The notes under the pieces: model-generated | The model's input: only the letters and a program-made list of their open reading frames with translations | Databases searched by the model: none | Told to the model about the DNA's origin: nothing | NCBI GenBank assembly: GCA_934717745.1 | Contig: CAKUZB010000006.1 | Location: forward strand, 1-64,000 | Source: an uncultured Candidatus Melainabacteria bacterium | GTDB taxonomy: Bacteria; Cyanobacteriota; Vampirovibrionia; Gastranaerophilales; Gastranaerophilaceae | Length of the DNA stretch: 64,000 bases | Direction: 5' to 3' | Shown: piece by piece, positions 9,069-17,839 of the stretch | How positions within the stretch are numbered: the stretch's first letter is position 1 | Layout of the letters: the number at the start of each line of letters is the position of its first letter | Translations under genes and position numbers: made by a program

Positions 9069-10397
9069 TTAATTAACACCGACTTTTGTGTTATTTTCTA
9101 CTTCTTTTACTAAACCATGGGTTGTTTTACCCCAGTTCATATCTTTCGGTTTGAATAATATTTTCAACGAAATATAAAACGCAACCGGAAACCAAATTAT
9201 TAAAATATAAATTGAAGTTTCTATAGATTGCTTTAATGCTTGCCAATAACCTAAGTTATTATATTTTCTCAAACTATATCTTGTTGCCAAAGTAAAGCAA
9301 ATACCAATAACAACACCAACAATAATTGACGAATAAAGCCCATTTAACGGCATTTTACCGGTTGCAAACTTGTAAGTCCTAAGCAATAACTCCATTACAA
9401 ACCATATAGGCATAATAAGTTCTGATAAATATGCTGTCATATCAAGACTTGCTCTTAATGACATGTCTTTTGAACTTAAAACATCACCAAAATGTTCTAA
9501 ATATCTTCTTACACTGCCCTCAAACCAACGTCTGCGTTGTCTGTAAAGTGGCATAAGATACATAATTGCTTCTTCTCTAACAACAGCATCAGGACAAAAA
9601 CGAATATCCCAACCTTTAATATGTAATCTTGTTGACATATCTAAATCATCAGTAATAGTGTAGTTGTTCCACCCGCCAATATCTTTTAATGCACTAACTT
9701 TGATTAATTCACCATTACCACGAAGTTCTACAGCACCTTTTACCGCATCTCTACCAATCTGAAAGTGTGTATCAAGTGTCATTTCATTATCCTGACAACG
9801 AGTTAAAAGATTTGCATCTCTATTTGAAACAACTTTTCTTGCTTGAACAGCACCAACATCTTCAGGTTCAAGATGTGGAACTAATTTTGTTAAAAAATCT
9901 GAATCTACACGAGCATCTGCATCAAAAACCAAAACGGCTTCGCCATGAGCAAATTGCATAGCATCATTTAAAACCGCAGATTTTCCTGGGAACGCATCTT
10001 TTGGTCTAATAAATGCTTTTACAATTGCATGCTTATGTTCTAAATTTTTAACAACTTCCGCAGTATTGTCATCACTTCTGTCATCAATAACAATTACTTC
10101 GTAATTCGGATAATCTAATTGCAAAACATTTTCTACGGTATCTTCAATTACAGAGGCTTCATTATGAGCCGGAATCATAATTGTAATAAAAGGTTTGTAG
10201 TTTTCATTTACAATTTGAGGATTTTTTCTAAGTTGACGTTTTTTATGCTTATCGGCAAGAATCATATAAATAGAATAAATAGTCATGCCTGCAACAAGAA
10301 TTACCAACCCCCAAATTGTATTAAAATGGTATTGGTAGACATATAAAAGCACTGTCAAACCTATTAATATAACAAATAATACTAATCTATCTTTCAT
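9069..10397 (-). CDS. Membrane-bound family 2 glycosyltransferase
   Basis: Processive-type GT2 enzyme, resembling poly-N-acetylglucosamine synthases (PgaC/IcaA) and related polysaccharide synthases. There are two N-terminal helices, then the catalytic domain: PAHNEASVIEDT, VIDDRSDDNT, the DADAR metal site, TDDLDMS acceptor site and QRRRW, which marks processive enzymes. Two or three C-terminal helices follow. The 442 residues are typical. No partner deacetylase or export gene adjoins, so the product (exopolysaccharide or glycolipid) is open. apt follows closely. Confidence 0.85.
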   Translation of the reverse strand: MKDRLVLFVILIGLTVLLYVYQYHFNTIWGLVILVAGMTIYSIYMILADKHKKRQLRKNPQIVNENYKPFITIMIPAHNEASVIEDTVENVLQLDYPNYEVIVIDDRSDDNTAEVVKNLEHKHAIVKAFIRPKDAFPGKSAVLNDAMQFAHGEAVLVFDADARVDSDFLTKLVPHLEPEDVGAVQARKVVSNRDANLLTRCQDNEMTLDTHFQIGRDAVKGAVELRGNGELIKVSALKDIGGWNNYTITDDLDMSTRLHIKGWDIRFCPDAVVREEAIMYLMPLYRQRRRWFEGSVRRYLEHFGDVLSSKDMSLRASLDMTAYLSELIMPIWFVMELLLRTYKFATGKMPLNGLYSSIIVGVVIGICFTLATRYSLRKYNNLGYWQALKQSIETSIYILIIWFPVAFYISLKILFKPKDMNWGKTTHGLVKEVENNTKVGVN

Positions 10398-10661
10398 ATT
10401 GTAATTCTCTAATCCCGTCTTAAAAGAAAAATTTCCATTACTTGATAATTATACCAAAAACACTTTTCAAATAAACAAATGAAGTTATTATTTTACTTTT
10501 TGTTTAGAAATATTAAGTTTATTAAACTTTGCAAAACCGTTGTCAGAGAACGTTTTCACCTTTTTTAAAATATTTAAAACTTAAAAAATCGTAATATAAT
10601 TGCATTTTAGCAAATCTTGAATATAATGGATTTGTACATAAGTTTACGAAAGGAATTTAAG

Positions 10662-10940
10662 ATGAACAAAGAAGAATTAGTACAAGAAATTTCAAAAAAA
10701 GCAAAAGTTACTCAAAAAGATGCTAACGAAGTATTAACAGTATTAGTAGATACAATTCAAAAAACAGTTGCTAAAGGTAAAAAAGTAACATTAGTTGGCT
10801 TTGGTACTTTCGAACCTCGCAAACGTGCTGCTAGAAACGGCAGAAACCCACAAACAGGTAAAGAAATCAAAATCCCTGCTAAAACAGTTCCTGCTTTCTC
10901 TGCTGGTAAAAAATTCAAAACTATTGTTAACGGCAAATAG
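10662..10940 (+). CDS. hup: HU-family DNA-binding protein
   Basis: Histone-like dimeric protein that bends and compacts DNA. The 92 residues include the signature GFGTFEPRKRAARNGRNPQT and the arm ending in IPAKTVPAFSAGKKFK. The start at 10662 has AAAGGAA upstream; an earlier in-frame start would add a non-homologous head. A TATAAT box at 10622-10627 is a possible promoter element; 10398-10661 shows no gene. Ends at a strong terminator. Confidence 0.96.
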   Translation: MNKEELVQEISKKAKVTQKDANEVLTVLVDTIQKTVAKGKKVTLVGFGTFEPRKRAARNGRNPQTGKEIKIPAKTVPAFSAGKKFKTIVNGK

Positions 10941-10976
10941 TCATTAGACTTTATTCGTAACAAGGTTATGAAATAG

Positions 10977-11012
10977 AAAACGGACACATCGAAGATGTGT
11001 CCGTTTTGTTTT
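10977..11012 (+). terminator. Terminator after the HU gene
   Basis: AAAACGGACACATC, loop GAA, GATGTGTCCGTTTT, then GTTTTTG. A perfect 14-bp stem. Confidence 0.9.
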
Positions 11013-11057
11013 TGAAAATATCTTGCTCAATTTACAAAATTATATTAAACTTAAACT

Positions 11058-11789
11058 ATGGAAGAAAATTTAGAAATATCATTTGCACATATTTATCCAA
11101 AATTACTTAATATATACGGTGATGTCGGAAATGTTTTAACTCTTAAAAACCGTTGTGAATGGCGTGGAATAAAATTCAATCACGAAGAAATCGATTTACA
11201 CGATGAATTTACACCTCACGATATGTATTTTATTGGTGGAGGTCAAGACAGACAACAAGTTGATGTCGCAAATGAAATTCAAAAATATAAATTATTTTTA
11301 CAACAAGAACGAGATAACAACGCAGTATTTCTTTCAATTTGCGGAGGTTATCAACTTTTTGGACATTATTACAAAGCCCAAGACGGTTCTGAATTAAAAG
11401 GCATTGACTTATTAGATGCTTATACTCTTGCTGGAAACAAACGTTTTATTGGAAATGTAACTACTCAAATCGACTTTTTAGAACCAAATACTTTAGTCGG
11501 ATTTGAAAACCATAGCGGACTCACTTATCTTGAGGGCGAAACAAAGCCTATTTCAAAGGTTATTATTGGTAACGGTAATAATGGAGAAGATAAAACTGAG
11601 GGTGCAAGATATAAAAATGTTTTTGGAACATATTTACATGGTTCATTTTTACCTAAAAACCCTCATTTTGCAGACTATTTAATTGAATTAGCACTTGAAA
11701 AACGTTATGGACGAAAAATTAAATTAGAACCTTTAAACGATGAAATTGAATTAAAAACTCACAACAATTTAGTTAATAAACATTATTAA
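11058..11789 (+). CDS. gatD: Lipid II isoglutaminyl synthase, glutaminase subunit-like
   Basis: Class I glutamine amidotransferase of the CobB/CobQ-like GatD group, which supplies ammonia to MurT to amidate D-glutamate of lipid II. Features: N-terminal LLNIYGDVGNVLTL, nucleophile elbow SICGGYQLFG, GFENHSG and the catalytic histidine in TYLHGSFLPKNP. The 243 residues match GatD. The partner ligase MurT is not in this window, although the two are normally adjacent. The start has no Shine-Dalgarno sequence, and a TATATT at 11041-11046 lies 11 bp before it, so the mRNA leader may be only a few bases. Confidence 0.85.
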   Translation: MEENLEISFAHIYPKLLNIYGDVGNVLTLKNRCEWRGIKFNHEEIDLHDEFTPHDMYFIGGGQDRQQVDVANEIQKYKLFLQQERDNNAVFLSICGGYQLFGHYYKAQDGSELKGIDLLDAYTLAGNKRFIGNVTTQIDFLEPNTLVGFENHSGLTYLEGETKPISKVIIGNGNNGEDKTEGARYKNVFGTYLHGSFLPKNPHFADYLIELALEKRYGRKIKLEPLNDEIELKTHNNLVNKHY

Positions 11790-11810
11790 TTAGATATTTT
11801 AATAAAGTTA

Positions 11811-11819
11811 TGGTAAAAT
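11811..11819 (+). promoter_or_regulatory. Extended -10 promoter, leaderless start of the next gene
   Basis: TGG-TAAAAT is an extended -10 element whose last base lies 6 bp before the ATG at 11826, so the predicted first transcribed base is the A of the start codon. No Shine-Dalgarno sequence is present. Confidence 0.55.
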
Positions 11820-11825
11820 TTTTCT

Positions 11826-12851
11826 ATGAAAATTGACAAGAAAAAAATATTTACAGCAAGTGTAACCTTTTTATTCATTGCATTTTTAGTTTATATCTTC
11901 AGAGATATGAGTTTGCAAGAATTTTTAAATGCGTTTAAATTATTTAGTTTCAAATATTTATTTTGGATTGTTGCATTGTACTATTTCACAATGTATTTAA
12001 GAGGTGTTCGCTGGAAAGCCTTATTAATGGATAACCCTAAATATACAAATTGGCATTTAGGAGCAGTTTTTATAGTTGGCAGTATGCTAAACAGTTTTTT
12101 ACCCGCAAGAGCAGGCGATATTTATAGAGCATATTACCTTGGCGAAAACAAAAATGAAAAGAAAATGAAGATTTTTGGTTCAGTAATTTTAGAAAGAATT
12201 CAAGATGGAATCAGCGTATTTTTCATTTTACTTTTTGCTGTTTTATTTTATTGTAAAAATAATCCTATAATAATAAATGCAACCTACTTTTTTGGAACTG
12301 TTTTTATCGGCAGTATGATTGCATTTTACTTAATCTATAAATTTAACAAAATTGATTATGTATGCAAAAAAATGGAAAACATTTTAATAAAAATCAAACT
12401 TACCAAACTTTGTAACGCAATTGAAAGTATAAACAGACATGCAAACTCTTTTATGGAAGGATTTACAGTTTTAGATAGTTGGAAATTATTACTAAAATCA
12501 GCAGTAATGAGTGCTTTGATTTGGGGAATTGAATGCTATGTTGCATATTTAATCCTTGCCAGTTTCAACTTATCACTTCCGTTCTCAGCATCATTGTTTG
12601 TAATAAGTTTGATTTCATTTTCCGGTATGTTACCGTCAACGTCAATCTTTTTCGGACCATATCAGGCCGCATACTTAATTGCACTTGGAATTTACGGAGT
12701 AAACAAATCAACTATTCTTGCAATTTCACTAGTTCACCCAATATTACTAATTGCAATGTTGGTTGTAGTTGGTTTATATTATCTATACAAATTTAATTTC
12801 TCACTTGATAAAATTAAAGAAGCACAGTCAGATTTGGAAAAGGAACAATAA
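11826..12851 (+). CDS. Lysylphosphatidylglycerol synthase-type transmembrane (flippase-like) protein
   Basis: Polytopic membrane protein of the UPF0104/AglD-YbhN type: 341 residues with about eight hydrophobic helices and the family's polar stretches YLRGVRWKALL, FLPARAGDIYRAYYLG and a later FGPYQAAYL. Members are linked to lipid or polyprenyl-glycan transfer in the envelope; the substrate here is unknown. It lies between GatD and a prepilin gene, with which it is nearly contiguous (1 bp), so the prepilin may be on its transcript. Confidence 0.78.
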   Translation: MKIDKKKIFTASVTFLFIAFLVYIFRDMSLQEFLNAFKLFSFKYLFWIVALYYFTMYLRGVRWKALLMDNPKYTNWHLGAVFIVGSMLNSFLPARAGDIYRAYYLGENKNEKKMKIFGSVILERIQDGISVFFILLFAVLFYCKNNPIIINATYFFGTVFIGSMIAFYLIYKFNKIDYVCKKMENILIKIKLTKLCNAIESINRHANSFMEGFTVLDSWKLLLKSAVMSALIWGIECYVAYLILASFNLSLPFSASLFVISLISFSGMLPSTSIFFGPYQAAYLIALGIYGVNKSTILAISLVHPILLIAMLVVVGLYYLYKFNFSLDKIKEAQSDLEKEQ

Positions 12852-12852
12852 A

Positions 12853-13506
12853 ATGTTAAAAAAAGCGTTTACACTTGCAGAAGTTTTATTAGTTATTACT
12901 GTTATCGGAATTGTTTCAGCACTTACAATTCCCAACTTGGCAAACAAATCTAGCGACGAGCAGACTGTTATTAAATTAAAAAACGTAAAAAACGACTTAG
13001 ACCTTGCTATGCAACAAGCAGTTTTAAAATATGGTCCTTATAAAACTTGGTTTCCTGATGATTTATCATCAGATGATGAAACTGAAGCAAAAGAAAGAAT
13101 TATGGAATTTTTAGAACATACTGATTCAAATGCAACTTTTCCTTTTGCAGCCTTTAATACCGATGCAAACTATACAAAATATACTTTGAACGATGGAACA
13201 ATCTTTGCCTTGAAATTCGGATCAAACGGAATTTGTAGCGGTAACTCTTGTAACTATATGCAAGCCATTGTCGCAACAGGTGGTGCTTCCGGAAAAACTT
13301 TGGGTAAACAAATTTTTGGCTTCACATTAAACCCATACGATGGAATTGTTAAACCTTACGGACAAGGCTCAGATATTGGTACAAATAACGCATTCAGTGT
13401 TTCTAATAACATTAATGCGACAAACTGGGCATTACATATAGGTAACTTGGATTACTTAAAATGTGCTAGCAGTTTAAATTGGCAATCTAAAACTTCATGT
13501 AATTAG
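12853..13506 (+). CDS. Type IV pilin-like protein (prepilin N-terminus)
   Basis: Pseudopilin- or pilin-like secreted protein. The start has a short basic leader MLKK, then A-FTLAEVLLVITVIGIVSALT: Phe after the cleavage site, Glu5, and a 20-residue hydrophobic helix, as needed for prepilin peptidase processing and fibre assembly. The soluble part of about 180 residues contains a Cys pair near CSGNSC and a C-terminal CASSLNWQSKTSCN, possible disulfides. AAAAGGAAC precedes the start. The last 4 bp overlap the stop end of the opposing glycosyltransferase gene. No assembly ATPase or prepilin peptidase is in the window. Substrate or surface role unknown. Confidence 0.82.
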   Translation: MLKKAFTLAEVLLVITVIGIVSALTIPNLANKSSDEQTVIKLKNVKNDLDLAMQQAVLKYGPYKTWFPDDLSSDDETEAKERIMEFLEHTDSNATFPFAAFNTDANYTKYTLNDGTIFALKFGSNGICSGNSCNYMQAIVATGGASGKTLGKQIFGFTLNPYDGIVKPYGQGSDIGTNNAFSVSNNINATNWALHIGNLDYLKCASSLNWQSKTSCN

Positions 13507-14447
13507 TGTTGAATAACCTTTAACATTTGTCCAACACAGAATTTTGCACTTAAATATTTTGATGCTACATCATAACATTTATTAACCGTATATTCGTATG
13601 CTTTTTCATTTTGCAAATAATAATTAATTTTTTCTACTAAATCACCCATGTTAATGTAGAACGGCAAATCTCCTTTGTAGATATTTAATTCTTCTCTAAA
13701 ATCACTTATAACAAGGGTTTTACAAGCAACAGCCTGAACTGTTCGATGATTTAAGGAAGAAATACCTTGAGCATTCATAGTAAATACAAATTTTGCTTTG
13801 TTTATTGCATTTGCCATATCTGGTTCATTATCTATAAACCCTTTATAAGCATTTTTTAATAACTTTTGTTCTGCTTCGCCAACTCTTGATAATGCATCGT
13901 TATAATGTTTTTCAATTGCAAACCAAGCAAATTTTAAATTTGGGAAAAGTTGCATTAATTCAACAAAGAAATTTAGACGATAATCTGTATCTAAGCGACC
14001 TGCAAACATTATATCGTATTCTTTTTCGATATTTAAAGGTTTATAGACCTCAGTATTAACAAATTGAGACATATAGTATAAATTCTGAATGTTTGATTTT
14101 TCTGCTAAGGCTCTGTCCCAATAAAAAGTATAATTGCCGTTTTCATTTAAATAAGGAAAATACTTTTTCCAATCTTCTAAAACTCCTGAAGATTTGCTTT
14201 CAATTTCATCGGCAAAATAACAAATACAAGGAATTTTTAAATCATTATCAACTTTTAATTTTAGCGGAGAAAAGTCATAGCCTGTAATATAGTCGTATTC
14301 TTTATTTGAGATAAACTCTAAAAAATTATCTTGTTTAAGTTCATCATATATTTCAAAGTTAAACCCATTTTGTTCAAACCCATCTAAAAGGCTCTTTACA
14401 ATTAGTCTTCCGGCAATACTATGAGGCAATATTCCTAAAATTTTCAT
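13503..14447 (-). CDS. CgeB-like glycosyltransferase
   Basis: Predicted GT-B glycosyltransferase related to the CgeB/DUF3880 group. The 314 residues begin MKILGILPHSIAGR, contain a central YDIMFAGRLDTDYRLNFF that starts the second Rossmann domain, and end with the nucleotide-sugar segment around LNHRTVQAVACKTLVISD. I chose the ATG at 14447; upstream codons in frame are not homologous and would overlap the opposite-strand fixC promoter. The donor and acceptor sugars are unknown. It converges on the prepilin gene with a 4-bp overlap, so antisense effects between them are possible. Confidence 0.75.
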   Translation of the reverse strand: MKILGILPHSIAGRLIVKSLLDGFEQNGFNFEIYDELKQDNFLEFISNKEYDYITGYDFSPLKLKVDNDLKIPCICYFADEIESKSSGVLEDWKKYFPYLNENGNYTFYWDRALAEKSNIQNLYYMSQFVNTEVYKPLNIEKEYDIMFAGRLDTDYRLNFFVELMQLFPNLKFAWFAIEKHYNDALSRVGEAEQKLLKNAYKGFIDNEPDMANAINKAKFVFTMNAQGISSLNHRTVQAVACKTLVISDFREELNIYKGDLPFYINMGDLVEKINYYLQNEKAYEYTVNKCYDVASKYLSAKFCVGQMLKVIQH

Positions 14448-14490
14448 ACTAAAATAAAAGCACAAAACTTTTGTATTGTCCAATCTATTA

Positions 14491-14520
14491 TTTACAATTT
14501 TTTTTTTAATAAGGTATAAT
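14491..14520 (+). promoter_or_regulatory. Promoter of fixC, predicted leaderless
   Basis: TTTACA, 18-bp spacer, TATAAT; the -10 box ends 6 bp before the ATG at 14527. There is no Shine-Dalgarno sequence in the six intervening bases (ATTATT). Confidence 0.65.
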
Positions 14521-14526
14521 ATTATT

Positions 14527-15822
14527 ATGAAAAACAAAGCACAAGTAATTATAGTTGGTGGCGGACCCGCAGGAATTTCAGCAGGGATAACTCTTGCTCG
14601 TGCAGGAAAAGAAGTCATACTTATTGAACGTGGCAATTTTTGTGGAAGCAAAAATGTTTTTGGAGGTGCTATTTACACACAACCCGTAAAAGAAATTTTC
14701 CCTAATTTTGAAAATGAAGCACCACTTGAAAGAAATAATATTCGTCATAAATATATGCTTTTAACTGAAACTGACGATACGACTATTTCCCATGCCCAAA
14801 AAACAGAAAAATCAAATAGTTATACTGTAATAAGAGCAAAATTTGACCGTTGGTGTGCAGAACAAGCAAAAAAAGAGGGAGTTACAATAGTTACAGAAAC
14901 CGTTGTAAGGGAACTTCTTGTAAAAAAAGATACTTGTATTGGTGTTCGAACAGAATTAGAAGATTATTACGCAGATATTGTAATTTTAGCAGACGGTGTA
15001 AACTCTCTTTTGGCAAAACAAATAGGTTTAAGAGAAAATCTCTCAACTCAAGATGTTGCCTTGGGAGTAAAAGAAGTTATAAAAATCGGCTCAGATAAAA
15101 TTAACGAAAGATTTAATCTAAACGACGGCGAGGGTTGTGTTACCGAAATAATCGGATACCCAATGCAAGCAATGTTAGGAATGGGTTATATTTATACAAA
15201 CAAAGACTCTGTTACAATCGGCATAGGTATTACACTTGACGAACTTGCAGAACATAAAATTAAACCATACGAACTTTTAGACAAATTAAAAGAACACCAC
15301 TCAATCGCACCATTAATTAAAGACGGCGAATTAATTGAATATTCTGCCCATTTAATTCCTGAGGGCGGATATAATAAAATTCCAAAACTTTATGACAACG
15401 GAGTTATGGTCGTTGGCGATGCGGGAATGCTGGTTAATAACTTACACTGGGAAGGTACAAACCTTGCGATGCTAAGTGGTAAATTCGCCGGAGAAACAGC
15501 AATTCATGCTATTAATTCAAATGATTTTTCTAAAAATTGCTTAAAACTTTACAATAAAAAACTTGAAAACTCTTTCATAATGAAAGATTTGATGAGTTAC
15601 AAAAACCTTATGCCGGTTATGCACAAAAGACGAGAGTCCTTTACCGGTTACTATATTGAAAAAATTAATTCATTTTTCGAAATGTTTATATCTGTTGATA
15701 GTATTGTAAAACGTGATAAGTTTAGAAACTTCATAAAAACAATTTTTACAGATAGAAGTTTTTCAGAACTTTTTAAAGACGGAACATCAGTATTGAAACT
15801 ACTTTGGGAGATTTTGAGATGA
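14527..15822 (+). CDS. fixC: FixC-type electron-transfer flavoprotein:quinone oxidoreductase
   Basis: FAD-dependent oxidoreductase that passes electrons between an electron-transfer flavoprotein and quinone or ferredoxin-linked carriers. The 431 residues open with the dinucleotide fold IIVGGGPAGISAGITLARAG and ERG at the end of strand 2; a second FAD motif is GVMVVGDAGMLVNN. The ATG at 14527 directly precedes the fold, and an upstream in-frame TTG-type start would include the promoter. The stop overlaps the fixX start in ATGA. The FixAB flavoprotein subunits are absent from the window. Confidence 0.9.
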   Translation: MKNKAQVIIVGGGPAGISAGITLARAGKEVILIERGNFCGSKNVFGGAIYTQPVKEIFPNFENEAPLERNNIRHKYMLLTETDDTTISHAQKTEKSNSYTVIRAKFDRWCAEQAKKEGVTIVTETVVRELLVKKDTCIGVRTELEDYYADIVILADGVNSLLAKQIGLRENLSTQDVALGVKEVIKIGSDKINERFNLNDGEGCVTEIIGYPMQAMLGMGYIYTNKDSVTIGIGITLDELAEHKIKPYELLDKLKEHHSIAPLIKDGELIEYSAHLIPEGGYNKIPKLYDNGVMVVGDAGMLVNNLHWEGTNLAMLSGKFAGETAIHAINSNDFSKNCLKLYNKKLENSFIMKDLMSYKNLMPVMHKRRESFTGYYIEKINSFFEMFISVDSIVKRDKFRNFIKTIFTDRSFSELFKDGTSVLKLLWEILR

Positions 15823-16094
15823 GCATAGACGACAAATTATTCAAAGTAAAATATGTAAGTGATAATGTTTCGCACTTGACAGCAGACCCTGAAAAATGTA
15901 AAAATTGTAAGGTAAAGATTTGCACATTTGTCTGTCCTGCAAAAGTTTGGGAATGGGACGAAGAAAAACAATCTTTAACAATAAATTACGAAAATTGCTT
16001 GGAATGTGGTGCTTGCAGAATTGCATGTGAAGAACAAAGTATAAAATGGGAATACCCGAAAGGCAATAAAGGCGTAACTTTTAAACAAGGCTAG
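15819..16094 (+). CDS. fixX: FixX ferredoxin-like protein
   Basis: Small iron-sulfur partner of FixC. The 91 residues carry two cysteine clusters: CKNCKVKICTFVCPAKVW, with an atypical first half, and CLECGACRIACEEQS, a normal 4Fe-4S ligand set. The start codon overlaps the fixC stop by 4 bp (ATGA), so translation is coupled. As in the family, one intact [4Fe-4S] cluster is likely, with the first site modified. Together with FixC it accepts electrons from an electron-transfer flavoprotein encoded elsewhere. Confidence 0.92.
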   Translation: MSIDDKLFKVKYVSDNVSHLTADPEKCKNCKVKICTFVCPAKVWEWDEEKQSLTINYENCLECGACRIACEEQSIKWEYPKGNKGVTFKQG

Positions 16095-16113
16095 TACAAC
16101 AAGGAGACTGATT

Positions 16114-16494
16114 ATGGAAGAAAACATGAAAGAAGAATATTCAAACCAACACCGTCGTTGGTATGATAAAGACCCGGTTTTATCTCAAGCAATGAACACT
16201 CTTGAACATTCTGACGATGAAACACAAATTAGAATTGCACTTAACTTAATCAAAATCATTATTGAACATAATATTGAAAATGATAAATATGAATCAGTTG
16301 AAGACGTTATTTCTGCTGTTCAATCAGGACAAAGCGATTCAAGAAACGGCCGTTGGTATGATATTGACGGAACTTTAAAAACTGCTATGACAATGTTACA
16401 AAATTGTCCGGAAGCAACTCAAAACATTATTGCTAAAGAAATGGCTAAAATGGTTATCGACAAAATTAAAGAAGACGACGAAGGTCTTGAATAA
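16114..16494 (+). CDS. Two-repeat RWYD protein of unknown function
   Basis: 126 residues made of two copies of one unit: HRRWYDKDPVLSQAMNTLE with a helical tail near residues 11-55, and NGRWYDIDGTLKTAMTMLQ with its tail near residues 76-120. Each unit is an RWYD motif, a helix with T/S-LxxAMxxL, then a second helix ending in Ile/Lys residues. No signal peptide or membrane helix. A clear AAGGAG precedes the start. It lies 19 bp after fixX and ends at a terminator, so it probably closes the fixCX operon. I recall no assigned function for proteins with this motif. Confidence 0.75.
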   Translation: MEENMKEEYSNQHRRWYDKDPVLSQAMNTLEHSDDETQIRIALNLIKIIIEHNIENDKYESVEDVISAVQSGQSDSRNGRWYDIDGTLKTAMTMLQNCPEATQNIIAKEMAKMVIDKIKEDDEGLE

Positions 16495-16507
16495 TTTATA
16501 GATTTTT

Positions 16508-16543
16508 AAGGCGGGCAAAAACATTAGTTTTTGCCCGCCTTTC
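16508..16543. terminator. Bidirectional terminator after the RWYD gene
   Basis: AAGGCGGGCAAAAAC, loop ATTA, GTTTTTGCCCGCCTT, then TC. A perfect 15-bp stem between converging genes. Confidence 0.88.
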
Positions 16544-16564
16544 TTATACTTTTACTACAAAAAA

Positions 16565-17125
16565 TTACAACATTTTTGTTCTTAAAAGAATATAATACCT
16601 TTTTGCACCATAATAAATCGTCATTGATAGAAAATCATTATCCAAATCTTCTAATTCTAAAAAAGTATCTGGAGATTTTTTACGTTTTGCGGAATTTACC
16701 TTACCAACCAAATTTACAAATCCTATGTGAATTTTAGCACTTGGAGTTAATTTTTCTTTTGGTAAGTTTTGTGCATAGAAGGTTGGTGGAACAATTTCGT
16801 CTTTATAGCAAGGAATTGTCGCCTTTACAACACCGTTTTCTTTAAAAAGAACATACCATTTACCGTCATTTTCCCTAGGAGTTAACAAATAATACCCCGG
16901 TTCTATTTTTTGTTTTTTAAAATAAACCTCTTGATTTAATCGCATCAAAGGATAAGGAGCCCAAGCATAATTATGTATGTCATAATATTGGTCAGGGTCA
17001 ATTCCATGAATATATTTAAACGTTGGTTCTTCAAGGCTGTTATAAATTTGCACATAGTCAATGTCTGCATGTGCCTGAAGTGTTCCAAAAATTATCATAA
17101 TAAAAAATAGTAGTATTTTCTTCAT
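16565..17125 (-). CDS. Secreted or periplasmic protein, unknown function
   Basis: 186 residues with a classical signal peptide (MKKILLFFIMIIFGTLQAHA, cleavage expected after AHA). The mature part is mixed, rich in Tyr and Lys, with no recognisable domain; ends YYGAKRYYILLRTKML. The start codon lies 6 bp after a -10 box, so the message is predicted leaderless. The gene stands alone between the terminator at 16508 and plsY. No function can be given. Confidence 0.75.
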   Translation of the reverse strand: MKKILLFFIMIIFGTLQAHADIDYVQIYNSLEEPTFKYIHGIDPDQYYDIHNYAWAPYPLMRLNQEVYFKKQKIEPGYYLLTPRENDGKWYVLFKENGVVKATIPCYKDEIVPPTFYAQNLPKEKLTPSAKIHIGFVNLVGKVNSAKRKKSPDTFLELEDLDNDFLSMTIYYGAKRYYILLRTKML

Positions 17126-17131
17126 ACTACT

Positions 17132-17159
17132 ATTTTAATAATTTTTTAAATTAAATCAA
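17132..17159 (-). promoter_or_regulatory. Leaderless promoter of the secreted protein gene
   Basis: On the minus strand TTGATT, 16-bp spacer, TAAAAT; then AGTAGT and the ATG at 17125. The predicted first base is the start codon. Confidence 0.6.
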
Positions 17160-17172
17160 TCATTTAATAATA

Positions 17173-17808
17173 TTATTGTCTAACCTTATTTTCTTCACCT
17201 TTCATCAAACGTTTAATATTTTCTCTATGAAGATAAATAATATAAATCGCACCGATTGCACAATATACAATGTAAGCGATTGGTTGATGGAATACAAACA
17301 TTAAAATTGGGGCAAAAACAACTGCGATAATTGAACCTAATGAAACATATTTAGAGAAATATGTAATTGTACCCCAAATACCTGCAACTATTAACCCTAC
17401 AACCCAATTTAATGCTAAAATTGTACCTACACCAGTTGCAACCGACTTTCCACCTTTGAATGCCAAAAATAAAGGTTTACTATGACCAATAATTACCGCA
17501 ATCGCTGCAATTACCGGAGGAAGTCCGATTTCTGCTTTAAATGTAACTGTTGTTGCCAAAAGTACAGGAATTACTCCTTTTAATGCATCTAAAAGCATTA
17601 CAACAAAGAAATATGGAGTACCTAAAACTCTTTTAACATTTGTCGCACCAGTTGAACCTGAGCCAATATCACGTATGTCTTTTCCTGTTTTTGCTTTTAC
17701 AATGATGTATCCTGTTGGAATTGAACCGATTAAATAAGCAATAACAAAGACTATACCTACCATATAAGACCAAGCCATAAATTCTACTGTAAATCCAAAT
17801 AAATTCAT
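17173..17808 (-). CDS. plsY: Glycerol-3-phosphate acyltransferase PlsY
   Basis: Integral membrane enzyme that transfers an acyl group from acyl phosphate to sn-glycerol-3-phosphate, the first step of phospholipid synthesis. The three family motifs are seen: GSGSTGATNVKRVLG, the FKGGKSVATGVG phosphate loop and the C-terminal LHRENIKRLMKGEE. Five hydrophobic helices; 211 residues, usual length. AGGAG upstream. It follows a membrane-anchored protein of unknown function on the same strand. The acyl-phosphate maker PlsX is not in the window. Confidence 0.95.
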   Translation of the reverse strand: MNLFGFTVEFMAWSYMVGIVFVIAYLIGSIPTGYIIVKAKTGKDIRDIGSGSTGATNVKRVLGTPYFFVVMLLDALKGVIPVLLATTVTFKAEIGLPPVIAAIAVIIGHSKPLFLAFKGGKSVATGVGTILALNWVVGLIVAGIWGTITYFSKYVSLGSIIAVVFAPILMFVFHQPIAYIVYCAIGAIYIIYLHRENIKRLMKGEENKVRQ

Positions 17809-17839
17809 TTTATTCTCCTTTTGAATAAATTTTATAATA

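Noticed and set aside
14448..14651. N-terminal extension of the CgeB-like glycosyltransferase
   Set aside because: The extra 68 codons are non-homologous, overlap the fixC promoter and start on the opposite strand; the ATG at 14447 is the natural start.
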